A DNA stretch of 64,000 bases from Helichrysum umbraculigerum (GCA_949592205.1 CATIUR010000004.1:5769001-5833000); one strand, 5' to 3'; shown: positions 44,923-56,498, counted from the stretch's first letter. Made by a program: numbers and translations. Notes: generated from the sequence alone by a model not told the origin.

Positions 44923-45044
44923 GAATTGCAATTGAATCGAATCATAACCCGATTAATTTGCAAGAAATGGTGACGGGTCAACTTCGGATAAATAGTAATC
45001 AAGTGAGTGATGTTTCTCCCGGTAATAATCAGTTAAGAACCTAG

Positions 45045-45239
45045 GAATTGTTGGGCTTTTTCATGTTTAGATGTGTGGCTAACCACTTTTTGCAAATAGC
45101 CATCCAAGGCATGAAAAGTTATTGAAATCAATGCTTGTATAGATTATACAATAACATTAAAGTGGATGGCATTTGTATAGGCATTTGTATAGGAACACCG
45201 TATTACCACACACACACTCACATTACATGAAAATAAAGG
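45045..45239. other. Short unique-looking spacer
   Basis: No gene. One short duplication (GGCATTTGTATA twice near 45168-45190) and an ACAC run. It looks like 3' flank of the interrupted gene. Confidence 0.5.
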
Positions 45240-45244
45240 GCATT

Positions 45245-45749
45245 TGATAAAATAACAAAGTTTTTTATCAATCATGACTTGTTTAAGTTAGAATTGTAAC
45301 TTGATTTGTTTTCTTAAAGTGCAGGCATTATTTGTAGAAGTGTTAGTTGCTGTGTAGATTAATTCTGAATTATGAAGGACTAAAGTTGTCAAGATTTAAA
45401 GCTTGAAGATATGTTAGCTGATACAAGAAGTTTGGTTTACATATGACAAAGGAGTATATCATGAGGGGCTTAATTGCATATTTACTTTCTTATTTAGTAT
45501 ATAAACGATGTTATAGTAGATGGGAATATTTTTTAGGTTTTCTATCTGTATTCTTTCTCTGGTTGTGCCTCTCATACACGAATTACGGTTTCTGGTTTTG
45601 GTATTTAATATTCATCACTTTGATGAATATTACTAGTCTGTAATCTGGTTAAAAGGTTTCTTTCTTTTATTGTATTTCATAGTTTAAAGTTTGTATAAAC
45701 AGAACTTAAACTTTTATGTTTTGATTGGTAATGATTCTGAAAGTTTACA
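45245..45749 (+). repeat. Copia 5' LTR
   Basis: 505 bp. A TATATAAACG TATA-like motif (45497-45506) suggests transcription from about 45530. It includes a 66-codon open frame (45443-45643) repeated in the other LTR; since it sits on promoter and leader sequence I do not call it a gene. Confidence 0.9.
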
Positions 45750-45761
45750 TGGTATCAGAGA
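45750..45761 (+). promoter_or_regulatory. Copia primer-binding site
   Basis: TGGTATCAGAGA abuts the LTR end, matching 11 of 12 bases of the usual initiator tRNA-Met site. Confidence 0.85.
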
Positions 45762-46355
45762 TTAGGCTTGATATTGTTGTGATTATCAACAATATTGAAA
45801 TGTTTTATCGGTAAAATTTTAGGTTTATATATTAAATCTGTGATTTCTGAAAATTAGGGTTTACGATCAAAATTTGGGGGTTTTTCTCTAATTCGTGTAA
45901 TTATTGGTTCTACCAGAGTTATTCTTGCTTCTTCTTCACATAACTCAAAGTATTGTGGTATTAATTAGTAATTTAGGGTTTTGCAAACCCTAAATTAGTT
46001 TTCTGATAAAATTAGGGTTCGTGGTGCGAGTCTTCAATACTTGTGATCCGTGTTGGTTTGTTGGTATTCCGCTGCGTTTCTGATCTACTTGGATTACAAG
46101 GTTTGATTACTAGCAGGCGACCTCACTGTGAGATTTCTTAACCTACCCCTCTCGGTAGCAATTAACCTTGATATTAGAGGGCTCTAGTATCAAGGAGATT
46201 GGCCTATAGGTGGGGATCTTGTGTGCTCTTATTTGATTGTGGTTCTGTCTTATTTGATTGTGGTTTTGAGTTATTTGGTTGTGGTTCTGTTGATTACTTG
46301 AATTATTTTTTTCTAGTGTGTCTGGGGTTTTGTTGTTTTTTGTCTACTTGCAATC

Positions 46356-49300
46356 ATGTCTGAATCTGATGATGGTACTCTTATTAGTAAATTGGATTTT
46401 GGTAATCCATTGTATTTGCATCCTAGTGATATTTCTAGCACACCATTGGTTACTCAAAAATTGATTGGAACTGAGAATTATAGGGTTTGGTGTATGGCTA
46501 TGACTTTGGCTCTTAAAACTAAAAATAAATTTGGTTTTGTTGATGGAACATGTGAAAAATCTGACACTGATGATATTCTAGCTAAACAATGGGATAGGTG
46601 TAATTCTGTTGTATTGTCTTGGATTTTAACATCTTTATCTGAAGAATTATATAATGGTCAAATTTTCGGTGAAATTGCATCTGATGTATGGGCTGAGTTA
46701 AAAGAGACTTATGATAAAGTTGATGGGTCTGTTGTGTTTAATTTGCATATTAAGATTAATTCTTTAACACAAAGTGGAACTTCATTGTCTGAATATTATC
46801 ATAAGTTGAATTCTTACTGGAAACAATATGATGCCATGATAAAATTGCCAGAATGTACTTGTAAAGCTTCTAAGGAAGTTCAGGATCATAGACATTTATT
46901 AAAATTGATGCAGTTCTTAATGGGGCTAGATGATATCTATCAACCTATCAGAAGTCATATGTTAACTAGTGATCCTCTTCCTACTATTAAAACTGCTTTT
47001 GCAATACTTTCAAGAGAGGAATCACATAGAAATGCTTCTTTAACTGCTTCTGCATCTGTTTCTTCTAAAACTCAAGCTTCTGCTTTTGTTTCAAAAGCTT
47101 CTTCTTCTCAATCTATCTCAAATAATTCTTCTTCTCAATCTGGTTCAAATAATTTTTTTAATGCTAGTAATTCAAGCAATGTTTCCAATAATAATAACAG
47201 GTTTAGTAGAGGTCCTAACCCCAATCTGAAGTGTACTAAGTGTAATAAACTTGGTCATACTATTGATAGGTGTTATGAAATTGTTGGGTTTCCTCCTAAG
47301 AGAAATCCTAACAATTTTAATAACAGGAATAATACTACTGGTTCTTCATGGTCTAATAATACAGGAAACAAATCTTTTTCTAGCAATAACAGTGTTTCAG
47401 ATAAACAACCATCTCTTCCAATCTCTGAAGAGCAGGTTGCACAACTTCTCAACTTTCTGAACAAAAGGTCATTAACTGATGAACCAAAAGCCAATATGGC
47501 AGGTATTAGTTCAAGTTTTTCTAAGCCTAATTGGATTATTGATTCAGGAGCTAATCAACATTATACTACTACAGAAAAAGGTCTTAATAATTTAGTTGAT
47601 ATTTCTAATCTTAATTTGATGGTTGAACATCCAAATGGTTCTAAGGCAAAAATTAAAAAAATTGGTGACTGTATTTTATCATCTGAATTAACTTTGTTTG
47701 ATGTATTGGTTGTTCCTGAGTATTTTGTGAATTTGATGTCTGTATATAAACTTGCTAGAGATAGTAAGAAATTTATTGGATTTGATGAGAATAACTGTTA
47801 TATTCAGGACTTGCCCCAAAAAGGAATTATGGGAAAGACTCTGGGGACTGGTAGTGTGCAAGGAGGTTTATACTTCTTTGATCATAATTCTGTGCATGGT
47901 AATAATGTGAATTCGATTGCTATATCTTGTTGTTTGTCTAAATATACTTGGCATAGTAGATTGGGACATCCTGCAGAACCTGTTCTGCAGGTTCTTAAGT
48001 CCAAATTAGAGTTAAAAAATGAGTCTGCTATTCCATGTGACATTTGTCATAAGGCTAAGCAGACTAGAGAGCCTTTTCCTCTCAGTGAGCACAAGTCCAA
48101 AGATGTTGGTGATCTTGTTCATTTTGATCTTTGGGGTCCTTACAAGCTTCCTAGTAGGGATGGGTATAAATATTTTTTGACAATTGTTGACGATTTCTCT
48201 AGAGCAGTCTGGGTTTATTTGCTTAAAAACAAAACTGACACTTATTCAAACATTCTTACTTTTATTAATATGATTGATACTCAATTTAATAAGAAGGTTA
48301 AAGTGGTCAGAAGTGATAATGGTACCGAATTTGTGAATTCTGCTTTAAATCAATTATTTATTTCAAAAGGTATTGTGCATCAAACTTCTTGTGCTTACAC
48401 TCCACAACAAAATGGGGTGGTTGAGAGGAAACATAGACATTTGCTTAATGTTGCTAGAGCACTTTTGTTTCAAGGGGGAGTACCTCTTAATATGTGGAAT
48501 GAGTGTATTCTTACTGCTACTTATTTGATTAATAGAACTCCATCTTCTATTTTGAAAGGTAAGACTCCATATGAGTTAATTTATGGAGTTGAACCTTCTT
48601 TGCAACATTTAAGAGTGTTTGGTTGTCTGTGTTTTGCAACTAAGCTTAATAATCATGATAAGTTCAGTCCTAGATCTGAGAAGTGTGTTTTTATTGGTTA
48701 TTCTAATTCTCAAAAAGGTTACAAGTTGTATGGTCTTGAGTCTAAAATGATAATGTATTCAAGAGATGTTAAGTTTTATGAGAATGTTTTTCCTTTCAAA
48801 TTAGTTTCTGAAACTAAAGATCATGTTTTTAATGAACAGGAACATCTGGAATTTTTCAATCAAAATTTTTTCAATGGATTTGAAGATCCCAATGATGATA
48901 ATCTTAAAACTGATTTAAATGATGGTAATGGCCATTCTAGTGTTGGCAGTAGTATGAATGATACTACCTGCAGTTTATCTGATGAAGTTGACATTAATGT
49001 TAATAACACAGATGAATCAGTTAGTGTTAATAATGGTAATGATACACTTAGTGGTACTCATATGGCTACCAATCTAGAAGAGGCTGATGCTACATATGAT
49101 GAAAAATCAAATGAGTCTAATCCTAGTATTAGTGAATCTGAGGGAGGTGGTGTTTGTATACCATCTATTTCAAATCTTAGAAGGTCAAACAGAGAGTCTA
49201 TTCTTCCAAAAAAGTTTGATGATTATTCATTAAAAGAAAGTAAAGTTAAGTATGGTATTGAAAGAGTTGTTAGTTATTCTAAACTTAACATTGAAAATCT

Positions 49301-50894
49301 CTGTTTTACTTCAGCTCTTAATAAATCTGTTGAACCTAATAGTTTTGTTGAAGCTTCTAAATATAAAGAATGGGTTGATGCTATGAACAATGAGATGGAA
49401 GCATTATATAGAAATAAAACTTGGGTTCTTACTGATTTGCCTCCTAATAGGAAACCTATTGGTTGCAAATGGGTATATAAGATTAAATATAAGTCAACAG
49501 GTGAAATAGAAAGATATAAAGCTAGATTAGTAGCTAAAGGTTATAGTCAAACTGAAGGTGTTGACTATGATGAAACTTTTTCACCAGTAGTTAAAATGGT
49601 GACTGTTAGAAGTGTGATTGCTATAGCTGTTCAAAATGGATGGTCTTTGTTTCAGTTGGATATTAATAATGCATTTCTATATGGTGAACTTGATGAAGAA
49701 GTCTATATGACTCTTCCTCAAGGTTATTATGATAAGGATGAAACAAAAGTGTGTAAATTGGTTAAATCTTTGTATGGTCTTAAGCAAGCTCCAAGAAAAT
49801 GGAATGAAAAATTGTCTAATTGCTTAATAGAAAATGGGTTTGTACAAAGCAAATGTGATTATTCTTTGTATACTAAGTCTAAAGGTGATGTATTTATTAT
49901 ACTTCTAGTATATGTTGATGATATTGTGATAACTGGAAATGATGAAAATGAGATTAAATCTGTGAAACATTTCTTAAGTACTAAGTTTATGATAAAAGAT
50001 TTAGGTAAACTTAAATATTTCTTGGGAATTGAAGTTGTTGATACTAATAATGGTTTGTGTCTTACTCAAAGAAAATATTGTATGGAGTTGTTAGATGAGT
50101 TTGGCTTGTTGGGTTGCAAACCTCTTAGTACTCCAATTGAAATGAATGTATCTGCATATAAGGATACTAAATCTGAATCTGTGTTAAGTAATATAACTGT
50201 GTATCAAAAATTGGTTGGCAAGTTGATTTACATAACTGTTACTAGACCTGATATTAGTTTTGCAGTGCATGTTTTGAGTCAGTTTATGCATGCTCCTACT
50301 CATTTACATCTGAGATTAGCTTTCAGAGTTCTTAGATACTTGAAAAGATGTCCAGGTAAAGGTATACATTTCACAAAAGGTATGGATCTTAAGATTTCTG
50401 CTTTTGTTGATTCTGATTGGGCTAAGAATTTAATTGCCAGGAAATCTATAACTGGTTTCTGCATATTCTTAGGAAACAGTTTGATTTCCTGGAAAAGCAA
50501 AAAACAACCCACTGTCTCAAAGTCTTCTGCCGAAGCAGAATATAGAGCAATGGCCTCTGTTACTTGTGAACTTTTGTGGATTATAAATCTACTTTCTGAT
50601 TTAAAACTAAAACATTTGATTCCTATTAATCTGTTTTGTGATAATGTGCCAGCAATGCAAATTGCTATGAATCCAGTTCATCATGAGAGATCAAAACACT
50701 TTGATCTTGATTGGCATATTGTTAGAGAAAAAGTGTCTAGTGGAGTTTTAAAGCCAGTAAAGATTGATTCTAATTTTAATGCTGCTGATATATTTACTAA
50801 GGGCTTGACTACTGGTCAACATGACTATTTTTGTGAAAGGTTACAAATGTTAGATATGTTTGCAAGTCAAGATTGTGGGGGTGTGATAAAATAA
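46356..50894 (+). CDS. Copia gag-pol polyprotein, intact
   Basis: 1512 codons. Gag (about 30-240) starts with LIGTENYRVWCMAM, typical of plant copia. A zinc knuckle CTKCNKLGHTIDRCYE lies near 292, protease WIIDSGANQH near 393, pre-integrase HHCC with WHSRLGHP and CDICHKAK near 535-570, and the integrase core starts HFDLWGPY near 590. RT has CKWVYKIKYKSTGEIERYKA near 1045 and YVDDIVITGND near 1187; RNase H has DSDWAKN and KSSAEAEYRAMA near 1350-1395. Integrase precedes RT, which defines copia. No stops or frameshifts. The stop lies 11 bp inside the 3' LTR. A 600-bp leader precedes the ATG. Confidence 0.95.
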   Translation: MSESDDGTLISKLDFGNPLYLHPSDISSTPLVTQKLIGTENYRVWCMAMTLALKTKNKFGFVDGTCEKSDTDDILAKQWDRCNSVVLSWILTSLSEELYNGQIFGEIASDVWAELKETYDKVDGSVVFNLHIKINSLTQSGTSLSEYYHKLNSYWKQYDAMIKLPECTCKASKEVQDHRHLLKLMQFLMGLDDIYQPIRSHMLTSDPLPTIKTAFAILSREESHRNASLTASASVSSKTQASAFVSKASSSQSISNNSSSQSGSNNFFNASNSSNVSNNNNRFSRGPNPNLKCTKCNKLGHTIDRCYEIVGFPPKRNPNNFNNRNNTTGSSWSNNTGNKSFSSNNSVSDKQPSLPISEEQVAQLLNFLNKRSLTDEPKANMAGISSSFSKPNWIIDSGANQHYTTTEKGLNNLVDISNLNLMVEHPNGSKAKIKKIGDCILSSELTLFDVLVVPEYFVNLMSVYKLARDSKKFIGFDENNCYIQDLPQKGIMGKTLGTGSVQGGLYFFDHNSVHGNNVNSIAISCCLSKYTWHSRLGHPAEPVLQVLKSKLELKNESAIPCDICHKAKQTREPFPLSEHKSKDVGDLVHFDLWGPYKLPSRDGYKYFLTIVDDFSRAVWVYLLKNKTDTYSNILTFINMIDTQFNKKVKVVRSDNGTEFVNSALNQLFISKGIVHQTSCAYTPQQNGVVERKHRHLLNVARALLFQGGVPLNMWNECILTATYLINRTPSSILKGKTPYELIYGVEPSLQHLRVFGCLCFATKLNNHDKFSPRSEKCVFIGYSNSQKGYKLYGLESKMIMYSRDVKFYENVFPFKLVSETKDHVFNEQEHLEFFNQNFFNGFEDPNDDNLKTDLNDGNGHSSVGSSMNDTTCSLSDEVDINVNNTDESVSVNNGNDTLSGTHMATNLEEADATYDEKSNESNPSISESEGGGVCIPSISNLRRSNRESILPKKFDDYSLKESKVKYGIERVVSYSKLNIENLCFTSALNKSVEPNSFVEASKYKEWVDAMNNEMEALYRNKTWVLTDLPPNRKPIGCKWVYKIKYKSTGEIERYKARLVAKGYSQTEGVDYDETFSPVVKMVTVRSVIAIAVQNGWSLFQLDINNAFLYGELDEEVYMTLPQGYYDKDETKVCKLVKSLYGLKQAPRKWNEKLSNCLIENGFVQSKCDYSLYTKSKGDVFIILLVYVDDIVITGNDENEIKSVKHFLSTKFMIKDLGKLKYFLGIEVVDTNNGLCLTQRKYCMELLDEFGLLGCKPLSTPIEMNVSAYKDTKSESVLSNITVYQKLVGKLIYITVTRPDISFAVHVLSQFMHAPTHLHLRLAFRVLRYLKRCPGKGIHFTKGMDLKISAFVDSDWAKNLIARKSITGFCIFLGNSLISWKSKKQPTVSKSSAEAEYRAMASVTCELLWIINLLSDLKLKHLIPINLFCDNVPAMQIAMNPVHHERSKHFDLDWHIVREKVSSGVLKPVKIDSNFNAADIFTKGLTTGQHDYFCERLQMLDMFASQDCGGVIK

Positions 50895-51388
50895 CAAAGT
50901 TTTTTATCAATCATGACTTGTTTAAGTTAGAATTGTAACTTGATTTGTTTTCTTAAAGTGCAGGCATTATTTGTAGAAGTGTTAGTTGCTGTGTAGATTA
51001 ATTCTGAATTATGAAGGACTAAAGTTGTCAAGATTTAAAGCTTGAAGATATGTTAGCTGATACAAGAAGTTTGGTTTACATATGACAAAGGAGTATATCA
51101 TGAGGGGCTTAATTGCATATTTACTTTCTTATTTAGTATATAAACGATGTTATAGTAGATGGGAATATTTTTTAGGTTTTCTATCTGTATTCTTTCTCTG
51201 GTTGTGCCTCTCATACACGAATTACGGTTTCTGGTTTTGGTATTTAATATTCATCACTTTGATGAATATTACTAGTCTGTAATCTGGTTAAAAGGTTTCT
51301 TTCTTTTATTGTATTTCATAGTTTAAAGTTTGCATAAACAGAACTTAAACTTTTATGTTTTGATTGGTAATGATTCTGAAAGTTTACA
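50884..51388 (+). repeat. Copia 3' LTR
   Basis: 505 bp, one visible difference from the 5' LTR; overlaps the last codons of gag-pol. Confidence 0.95.
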
Positions 51389-51393
51389 GCATT

Positions 51394-51759
51394 TATCATA
51401 AAGGTTATAAAGTTCCGCTGCACAAGTATGAGGTTACGATGAAAGGAACTAGAGGTATCTATTACTTCATTGACTTTTCTTTAACATCCAGTGATCCACA
51501 TATGTCACAAGGAAGATTCCTACTCTACAACTGATCAGATTATTATTCGTTCATATTGCAATTGGTGTATGGTCTTATAAATTGTTATGGTCTTATAAAT
51601 TGTTAATATTATTATGGTTTAGAGGAGCGAAATGAAAGGTTGTTCTACAAGCTTCTTATTGATAAAGTGGAAGAACTTCTCCCACTTTTATACAATCCTA
51701 CAGTTGGTGAGGCTTGCCCAAAATACAGAAGTAGCATCAAGCATCCTCAGGGTCTCTAA
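51394..51759 (+). pseudogene. NADP-malic enzyme gene fragment
   Basis: Two exon pieces. The second (51623-51759) reads EERNERLFYKLLID, VEELLPLLYNPTVGEACPKY and IKHPQGL, then a stop. This is the strongly conserved N-terminal part of plant NADP-dependent malic enzymes (oxidative decarboxylation of malate to pyruvate). The piece before it (up to 51454) reads KGYKVPLHKYEVTM, matching the QYxVPLQKYMAMM that precedes RNERLFY in the family. The two are separated by a 168-bp GT-AG intron (51455-51622). The stop after PQGL, the missing rest and divergent residues mark it as a pseudogene or captured fragment. Confidence 0.85.
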
Positions 51760-51845
51760 ATTAGGTTGAAATAGAGGTATGGTTGTTGGATTGAGCTGTG
51801 TTTACTTGATCAGTTTGTTATAATTTAGTATAACTGGACAATTGT
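51760..51845. other. Flank between malic enzyme fragment and LTR G
   Basis: Short AT-rich sequence. The exact LTR G end cannot be fixed because the partner LTR is outside the window. Confidence 0.4.
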
Positions 51846-52696
51846 TGCGCCGTCAGAGTGCTGACACAACCGCGGTCGTTTTCCAAGGGGGGTGCTGGCA
51901 CGGCGGTCCTGCAGGCAACGACGCAACAACGCGTGAACGTGTTAGGTTTTAAATTTATATGAGCTGGGGCTCAAACTATAAGTACTACCTACTTTTGGGG
52001 AGTAAGCAGTAAGTATAACTCGAGTGTCGTTCTTAAAATCGGAGCGAATGGAACTTAAATGGACTTACCGTAAATGAGCTTTCTGATAGGATGGGTTTAT
52101 AAAAGTAGGTAGGTTTTGGTTGGTTATCTAAGCTAATACTAAACAAAACAAGTAAATTAAACAGAGAGTAGGCAACAGGTAGAGCGTGATTGCTGAAACT
52201 TCGATAATTAGGGTTTCTGGATGATATTCATTAGACAGATGATTGGAGACTACCTTGGGCAAATCATCAGACGGACAGTCGGTGTAAACACTAGGACCCT
52301 ACGTTTTAGTCTAAAAGCCTAAAATCATATGTCACTGAATCCTAGGTTATCCTGATGCTGATCAGAAACAGGTTGTTCAAACCCTCCTCACTTGCCTTGT
52401 AAGACTAAGCGACCTCTACGGATGATATATCCTGGGTGTAGGCATAAGGTAACAAACTGCAATTTTCTATCTGACCTTTCTTAACACCTAAATCTATCTG
52501 AGTTTATCTAGGTAAGTACTAATTGTATGCTGTATACGTTGAGCTGTCGGTTATGTTGAGTTAAGCTGTTTAAGCATCTTGTATTACAGCCGAATACTTG
52601 CTTTCTTTTCAAAACTCATTTATTACTGGTTTAAGCATAATTAACTCCGTCATGAATTAGACCCTCCTTTGCTATCAGGCGTTCATCCCTAGGAAT

Positions 52697-53000
52697 ACTC
52701 ACGGTGTACAGTGCATTTGGCATATCCACAGTGTTCCGGACTCAAGGTATACTCACGGTGTACAGTGCATTTGGCATATCCACAGTGTTCCAGACTCAAG
52801 GCATACTAACGGTGTACTGTACGTTAAAGTAGTTCCACAGCTGTATGTTAACCTTGGTGTACTAACGGTGTACGGTGCAGCGAGCATTTCCACAGCTGTA
52901 TTTTAACCTTGGTGTACTAATGGTGTACGGTGCAACGAGCATTTCCACAGCTTTATTGTTCCTAGACCCATGTACTAACGGTGTACGGCAGTTCCTTAGC
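52697..53000. repeat. Minisatellite in LTR G, about 55-bp units
   Basis: Five to six head-to-tail units, each with TACTNACGGTGTAC followed by GCATTTNNCATNTCCACAG-like text. The first two units are nearly the same; the others diverge. The core ACGGTGTAC recurs about every 55 bp. Confidence 0.85.
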
Positions 53001-53178
53001 TTTTCCCACGTATTTAAACGTTATACGAAGTACTGTGCCGTTTTACGGAATATTCATAGCTTCATACTGTAATATGAGATAACTATATCTACGTAGTATT
53101 AGGGTTGATCAGATCCTATCCTAAGGCAATAGTCACGTGAAAGACTGGAAAGGGTGGACACTGAATTAAGTCTATATT

Positions 53179-54396
53179 CACTACCACAAAAAAGAGAATA
53201 GAGACCGGCAATAGAGACCGGTTATACACGCTTTGAGGGAAACCGGTTTTTAAAAAGGAATAGAGACCGGTAGTATTAATGTAAACCGGTGTGTATTCTC
53301 GTATGTTCATAGAGACCTGGTCTTTGGAATAAACCGGTTTGTATTCTATACCAAAAAGACCGTTCACTTTAAACTAACCGGTTTCTAGTTTAGAAACCAA
53401 ACTATTAAAATTAAACCGGTGTCTATACTTTTTGAGTGGGAGTCTAAAAATTTAGAAATTATATTCCCTCCAAGGGTCTAATCTGAATAACCTCTATTCT
53501 CATTTCACAAAAAACCAATTAATCTATTCCTGCCACTCTATCCCAAACTCATACACAAAATCCCTACTAATTTCTACTTTATTCATCGCCACTAACATCC
53601 CCGCACTATCTTCTGTCGCCATAACCACCGTTACCATAATCTTGCCACCATCACATCAACCATAGTTGCTCCTTTCATTAATTGCAGATCTTCAAATATA
53701 CTAGACAAGTAATCTGGTAATTTTAACATTGCTCTTAAACATTATATATATATATATATTCTTAATTATTACTTTTATTTGTTTTGGAATTCGCAAGTAG
53801 CTTACTGTCATTTTTATGAATATACTTTTTGTTAGTTAATGTGAAAAGTAATGGTTTATAATGTATCGATAGATATAAATTCTATACTGTGCAATGTTAT
53901 GATTCATAAAAGTTGTTTGAACTGTTATTATTATTTGATTTGGGTTCCTACAACTGTTTTATAAAACGAAATTGTGTTTTCGTTGGAGACTATTGAGTAA
54001 TAATTAGCGAACATTCATTCTATAATTTGTGTAGATGAAGTGTTTGATAAAAGTCCTAAGAGAAGCAAATTGGTAACCATGATAGTATATGTGATATAAT
54101 ATGTACGTATTAACTTAGTGATATTATAATTCAATTATAGTTGATAATATAGTGATTGTTGCTGTTGGATGCATGGGTTTGTGAGATAAGTAAAGGAGAT
54201 CAAGTTGTGTTCAAATGATTTGCTTCCATTAATGCTTTACAAATTACAAATTCTCCATCTTTTTGGTATCTTTATTATATATATTAACTAATTAACTAAT
54301 ACTACTGTATGGTTTCGAGCAAGCAGGTTAACGTATCTCAGCTTGTTGCAACTACATGGCAACTAAATCAAACCTGAAGTCTTTATGTTGTCATGA

Positions 54397-54463
<67 letters not shown>

Positions 54464-55813
54464 TTGTGGTTAATTGGTGGTGCTAATGAGTCTATGTTTG
54501 AAAATGTGTTAAAATTTACAGGTTAACGGAGAACGAACACTGAAATTAGTATGATTGCATATTTTACGCTACCACCATCTCCAAACCACAACCATCATGG
54601 TAAGTTTAATTATACGTTAATATTTGTTATGTGTGTGTGTCTTCTGATGTTATTAGTACGAGTTTACGATACGATAAATACTTTATTGATGTGACCAAAC
54701 TAGAATCCAATTCTATAAGGTATAGTTCTATAATTTTTAGCGCTTTGTTTATTATTTATTACCACGTACTCTCGTGCAACTTATTATAGTTGGTGATGGA
54801 CCTCCACCGGAAGAGTAGCAACAACATTCAAATGAGTAAATGAAGGAACTTCCACTCGACCAACACAAGAGCCTACCATGAGTGCCCGATTTCTATCCGG
54901 TAATTGTTAAAACATTTTAGTTACTATGTAAACATTTATATATGCGTTAATATGGTGTGGGTATGCATTTGTGTTTATGTGATTGAAATGCTTGGAGTTT
55001 CCCTATTTGCTATTGTTTCAGACTCGTAGGCTTAAAGAAATCTATTATGCGTTTCTTTGAGCTAGTAATATGTATCCTTGCTTCTGTTTTTTGATCGAAT
55101 AATGTATTGTTTCGATGCAGTATTTTTTCTTGATGCGGAGGATGCACAAGTCTATCAAATAGCAACACTATGATTTCCCAAAAACAGTAAGTACTTGTTA
55201 AATCATGAAAGTATGTAACTTTTACTAACTAAATTAACCATCTCATTTGTCAATAATGATTATTTATTTTTGTTTTCGAGCAGATCATTGGAATCAAAGA
55301 CTCTCATACGTAGCAAAAGAGTTGGAGAATATCGCTTGGTTGTGGGTATCATGATCGTAAAGACAACTCTATGTGTTGATTACTAAGTTATGTAATGTGT
55401 ATCTTTGATTTGGTTGTTTTGTAACATAAAAATGTAACATCAGAGTTGAATTTTCTATGTGATTAATGTATTATTGGTTTTTATACAAATAGTTGTGCTT
55501 TCTGCTTCTAATTCTGTTCATGCTTATTTCTATTTTTGCTTCTGGTTCACATTCTGATTTAGCTTATGTTTTTATAGATTATGTAGGAATTAACATATAA
55601 AACTAATGATTCAGAGACCGGTTTTGTTCCTGTAAAAAGGTCTCTAAACTTAGGATAGAGACCGGATGTTATAAGAAAAAACGGTCTTTATACTATAAGA
55701 AAGACACCGGTTTCATAAATTGCGAAAGAAACCTCCCCCTTTATAAACCGGTTTAAGAACCGGTCTCTAAAGCATTCAAACACCGGTTTCTAAAGTCCTT
55801 TTTTGTAGTAGTG
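53179..55813. mobile_element. Non-autonomous CACTA (CMC/EnSpm) transposon
   Basis: Left end CACTACCACAAAAAAG; right end TTTTTTGTAGTAGTG, its inverted form. Target duplication ATT (53176-53178, 55814-55816), the 3-bp length expected for CACTA. Both subterminal regions (53190-53430 and 55610-55800) are packed with AGAGACCGG and AAACCGGT words in both orientations, typical transposase-binding repeats. The interior has a (TA)n tract near 54402-54460 and no transposase ORF. 2635 bp. Confidence 0.92.
54402..54460. repeat. (TA)n microsatellite inside the CACTA element
   Basis: About 58 bp of uninterrupted AT dinucleotides. Confidence 0.95.
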
Positions 55814-56423
55814 ATTCATGTAAAACTCAACCAGATACACAGCAAAACAATCACCAATCATAATACTGGGGACATTATTCCATAACGGATTGTGCCCACG
55901 ACTTTCATAGCTTCCACGTTCCGTACTACACACATTCGTGATGATTCCGGCGCTATACAAATGAAAGCCGTATAACGTTACTTCCGTTATTTCATAATGT
56001 TTATCCCACTGAATTAAATATCATCCATAATCCTAATATCTACATTTCAACAATCACAGTATTAAACTACGTAAATAGCATGGCAATATTCGCAACACAA
56101 ACAAAGATATCATGCAAACAAAACATAATAACCGTAAGTAAAGGAATAAGTAATAACCAGTATTTAAGCAGCGTAACACTGAGTAGTACAAGCTAGAATC
56201 TTGAAAACTTCAATACAATAAAATTCCCAAGCTACAGCTATCTTCTCCACTCGAACCGTGCCTACATCTCTCTAGTTCTCTAGAGAGAGAAACTAGAGAG
56301 AGAAGCTAACCTAATCTAATTCTCCTCTAACTCCTAAGAGTAGTGCTAGAGAGAGAATGTGTGTGAGAGAGAAAGTGAGAAAATTCTATGAAGAATGGTC
56401 TGTGAAATGAGGTGAATGAGCTC

Positions 56424-56434
56424 TCTATTTATAG
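56424..56434 (-). promoter_or_regulatory. TATA box of LTR G
   Basis: The minus strand reads CTATAAATAGA, followed by a CTCTCT-rich leader; the palindrome array lies 65-190 bp upstream. Confidence 0.75.
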
Positions 56435-56498
56435 GCAAGCCTTGGATCCAAGAGTACAAGTCCACAAGCACACGTACAAGCCAAAGAAGCAAGGAAGA

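Larger units (their letters stand above)
43911..45044 (+). pseudogene. Possible downstream exon, broken by a TIR element
   Basis: After GATTTAG at 43910 a frame opens (DGQKKSPSLQEMKRI). It is cut at 43955 by the TIR element and resumes at 44928 in phase (AIESNHNPINLQEMVTGQLR...) to a stop at 45042-45044. Phase is kept when the element and one GAATT duplication are ignored, about 50 residues in all. Alternatively the first part reads IEDGAEDLGWTKKVTIF in another frame. Too short to identify; offered as evidence that the insertion hit an exon or a 3' UTR. Confidence 0.35.
45245..51388 (+). mobile_element. Intact Ty1/copia retrotransposon
   Basis: LTRs of 505 bp each (45245-45749, 50884-51388), TGATAAAATAAC...GTTTACA. 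Target duplication GCATT (45240-45244 and 51389-51393), primer site TGGTATCAGAGA right after the LTR, purine tract GTGGGGGTG before the 3' LTR, and one open gag-pol. I found one LTR difference (T at 45694, C at 51333). Complete and very recent. It landed next to a malic enzyme gene fragment. Confidence 0.95.

Noticed and set aside
45443..45643. 66-codon open frame repeated in both copia LTRs
   Set aside because: It lies over the LTR promoter and leader, and is duplicated only because the LTR is. Composition is that of T-rich DNA.
51846..51960. Primer-binding site for element G (GGCGC, GCCGT words)
   Set aside because: This is the 3' LTR side, where no primer site is expected, and the match to the tRNA-Asp site is poor.
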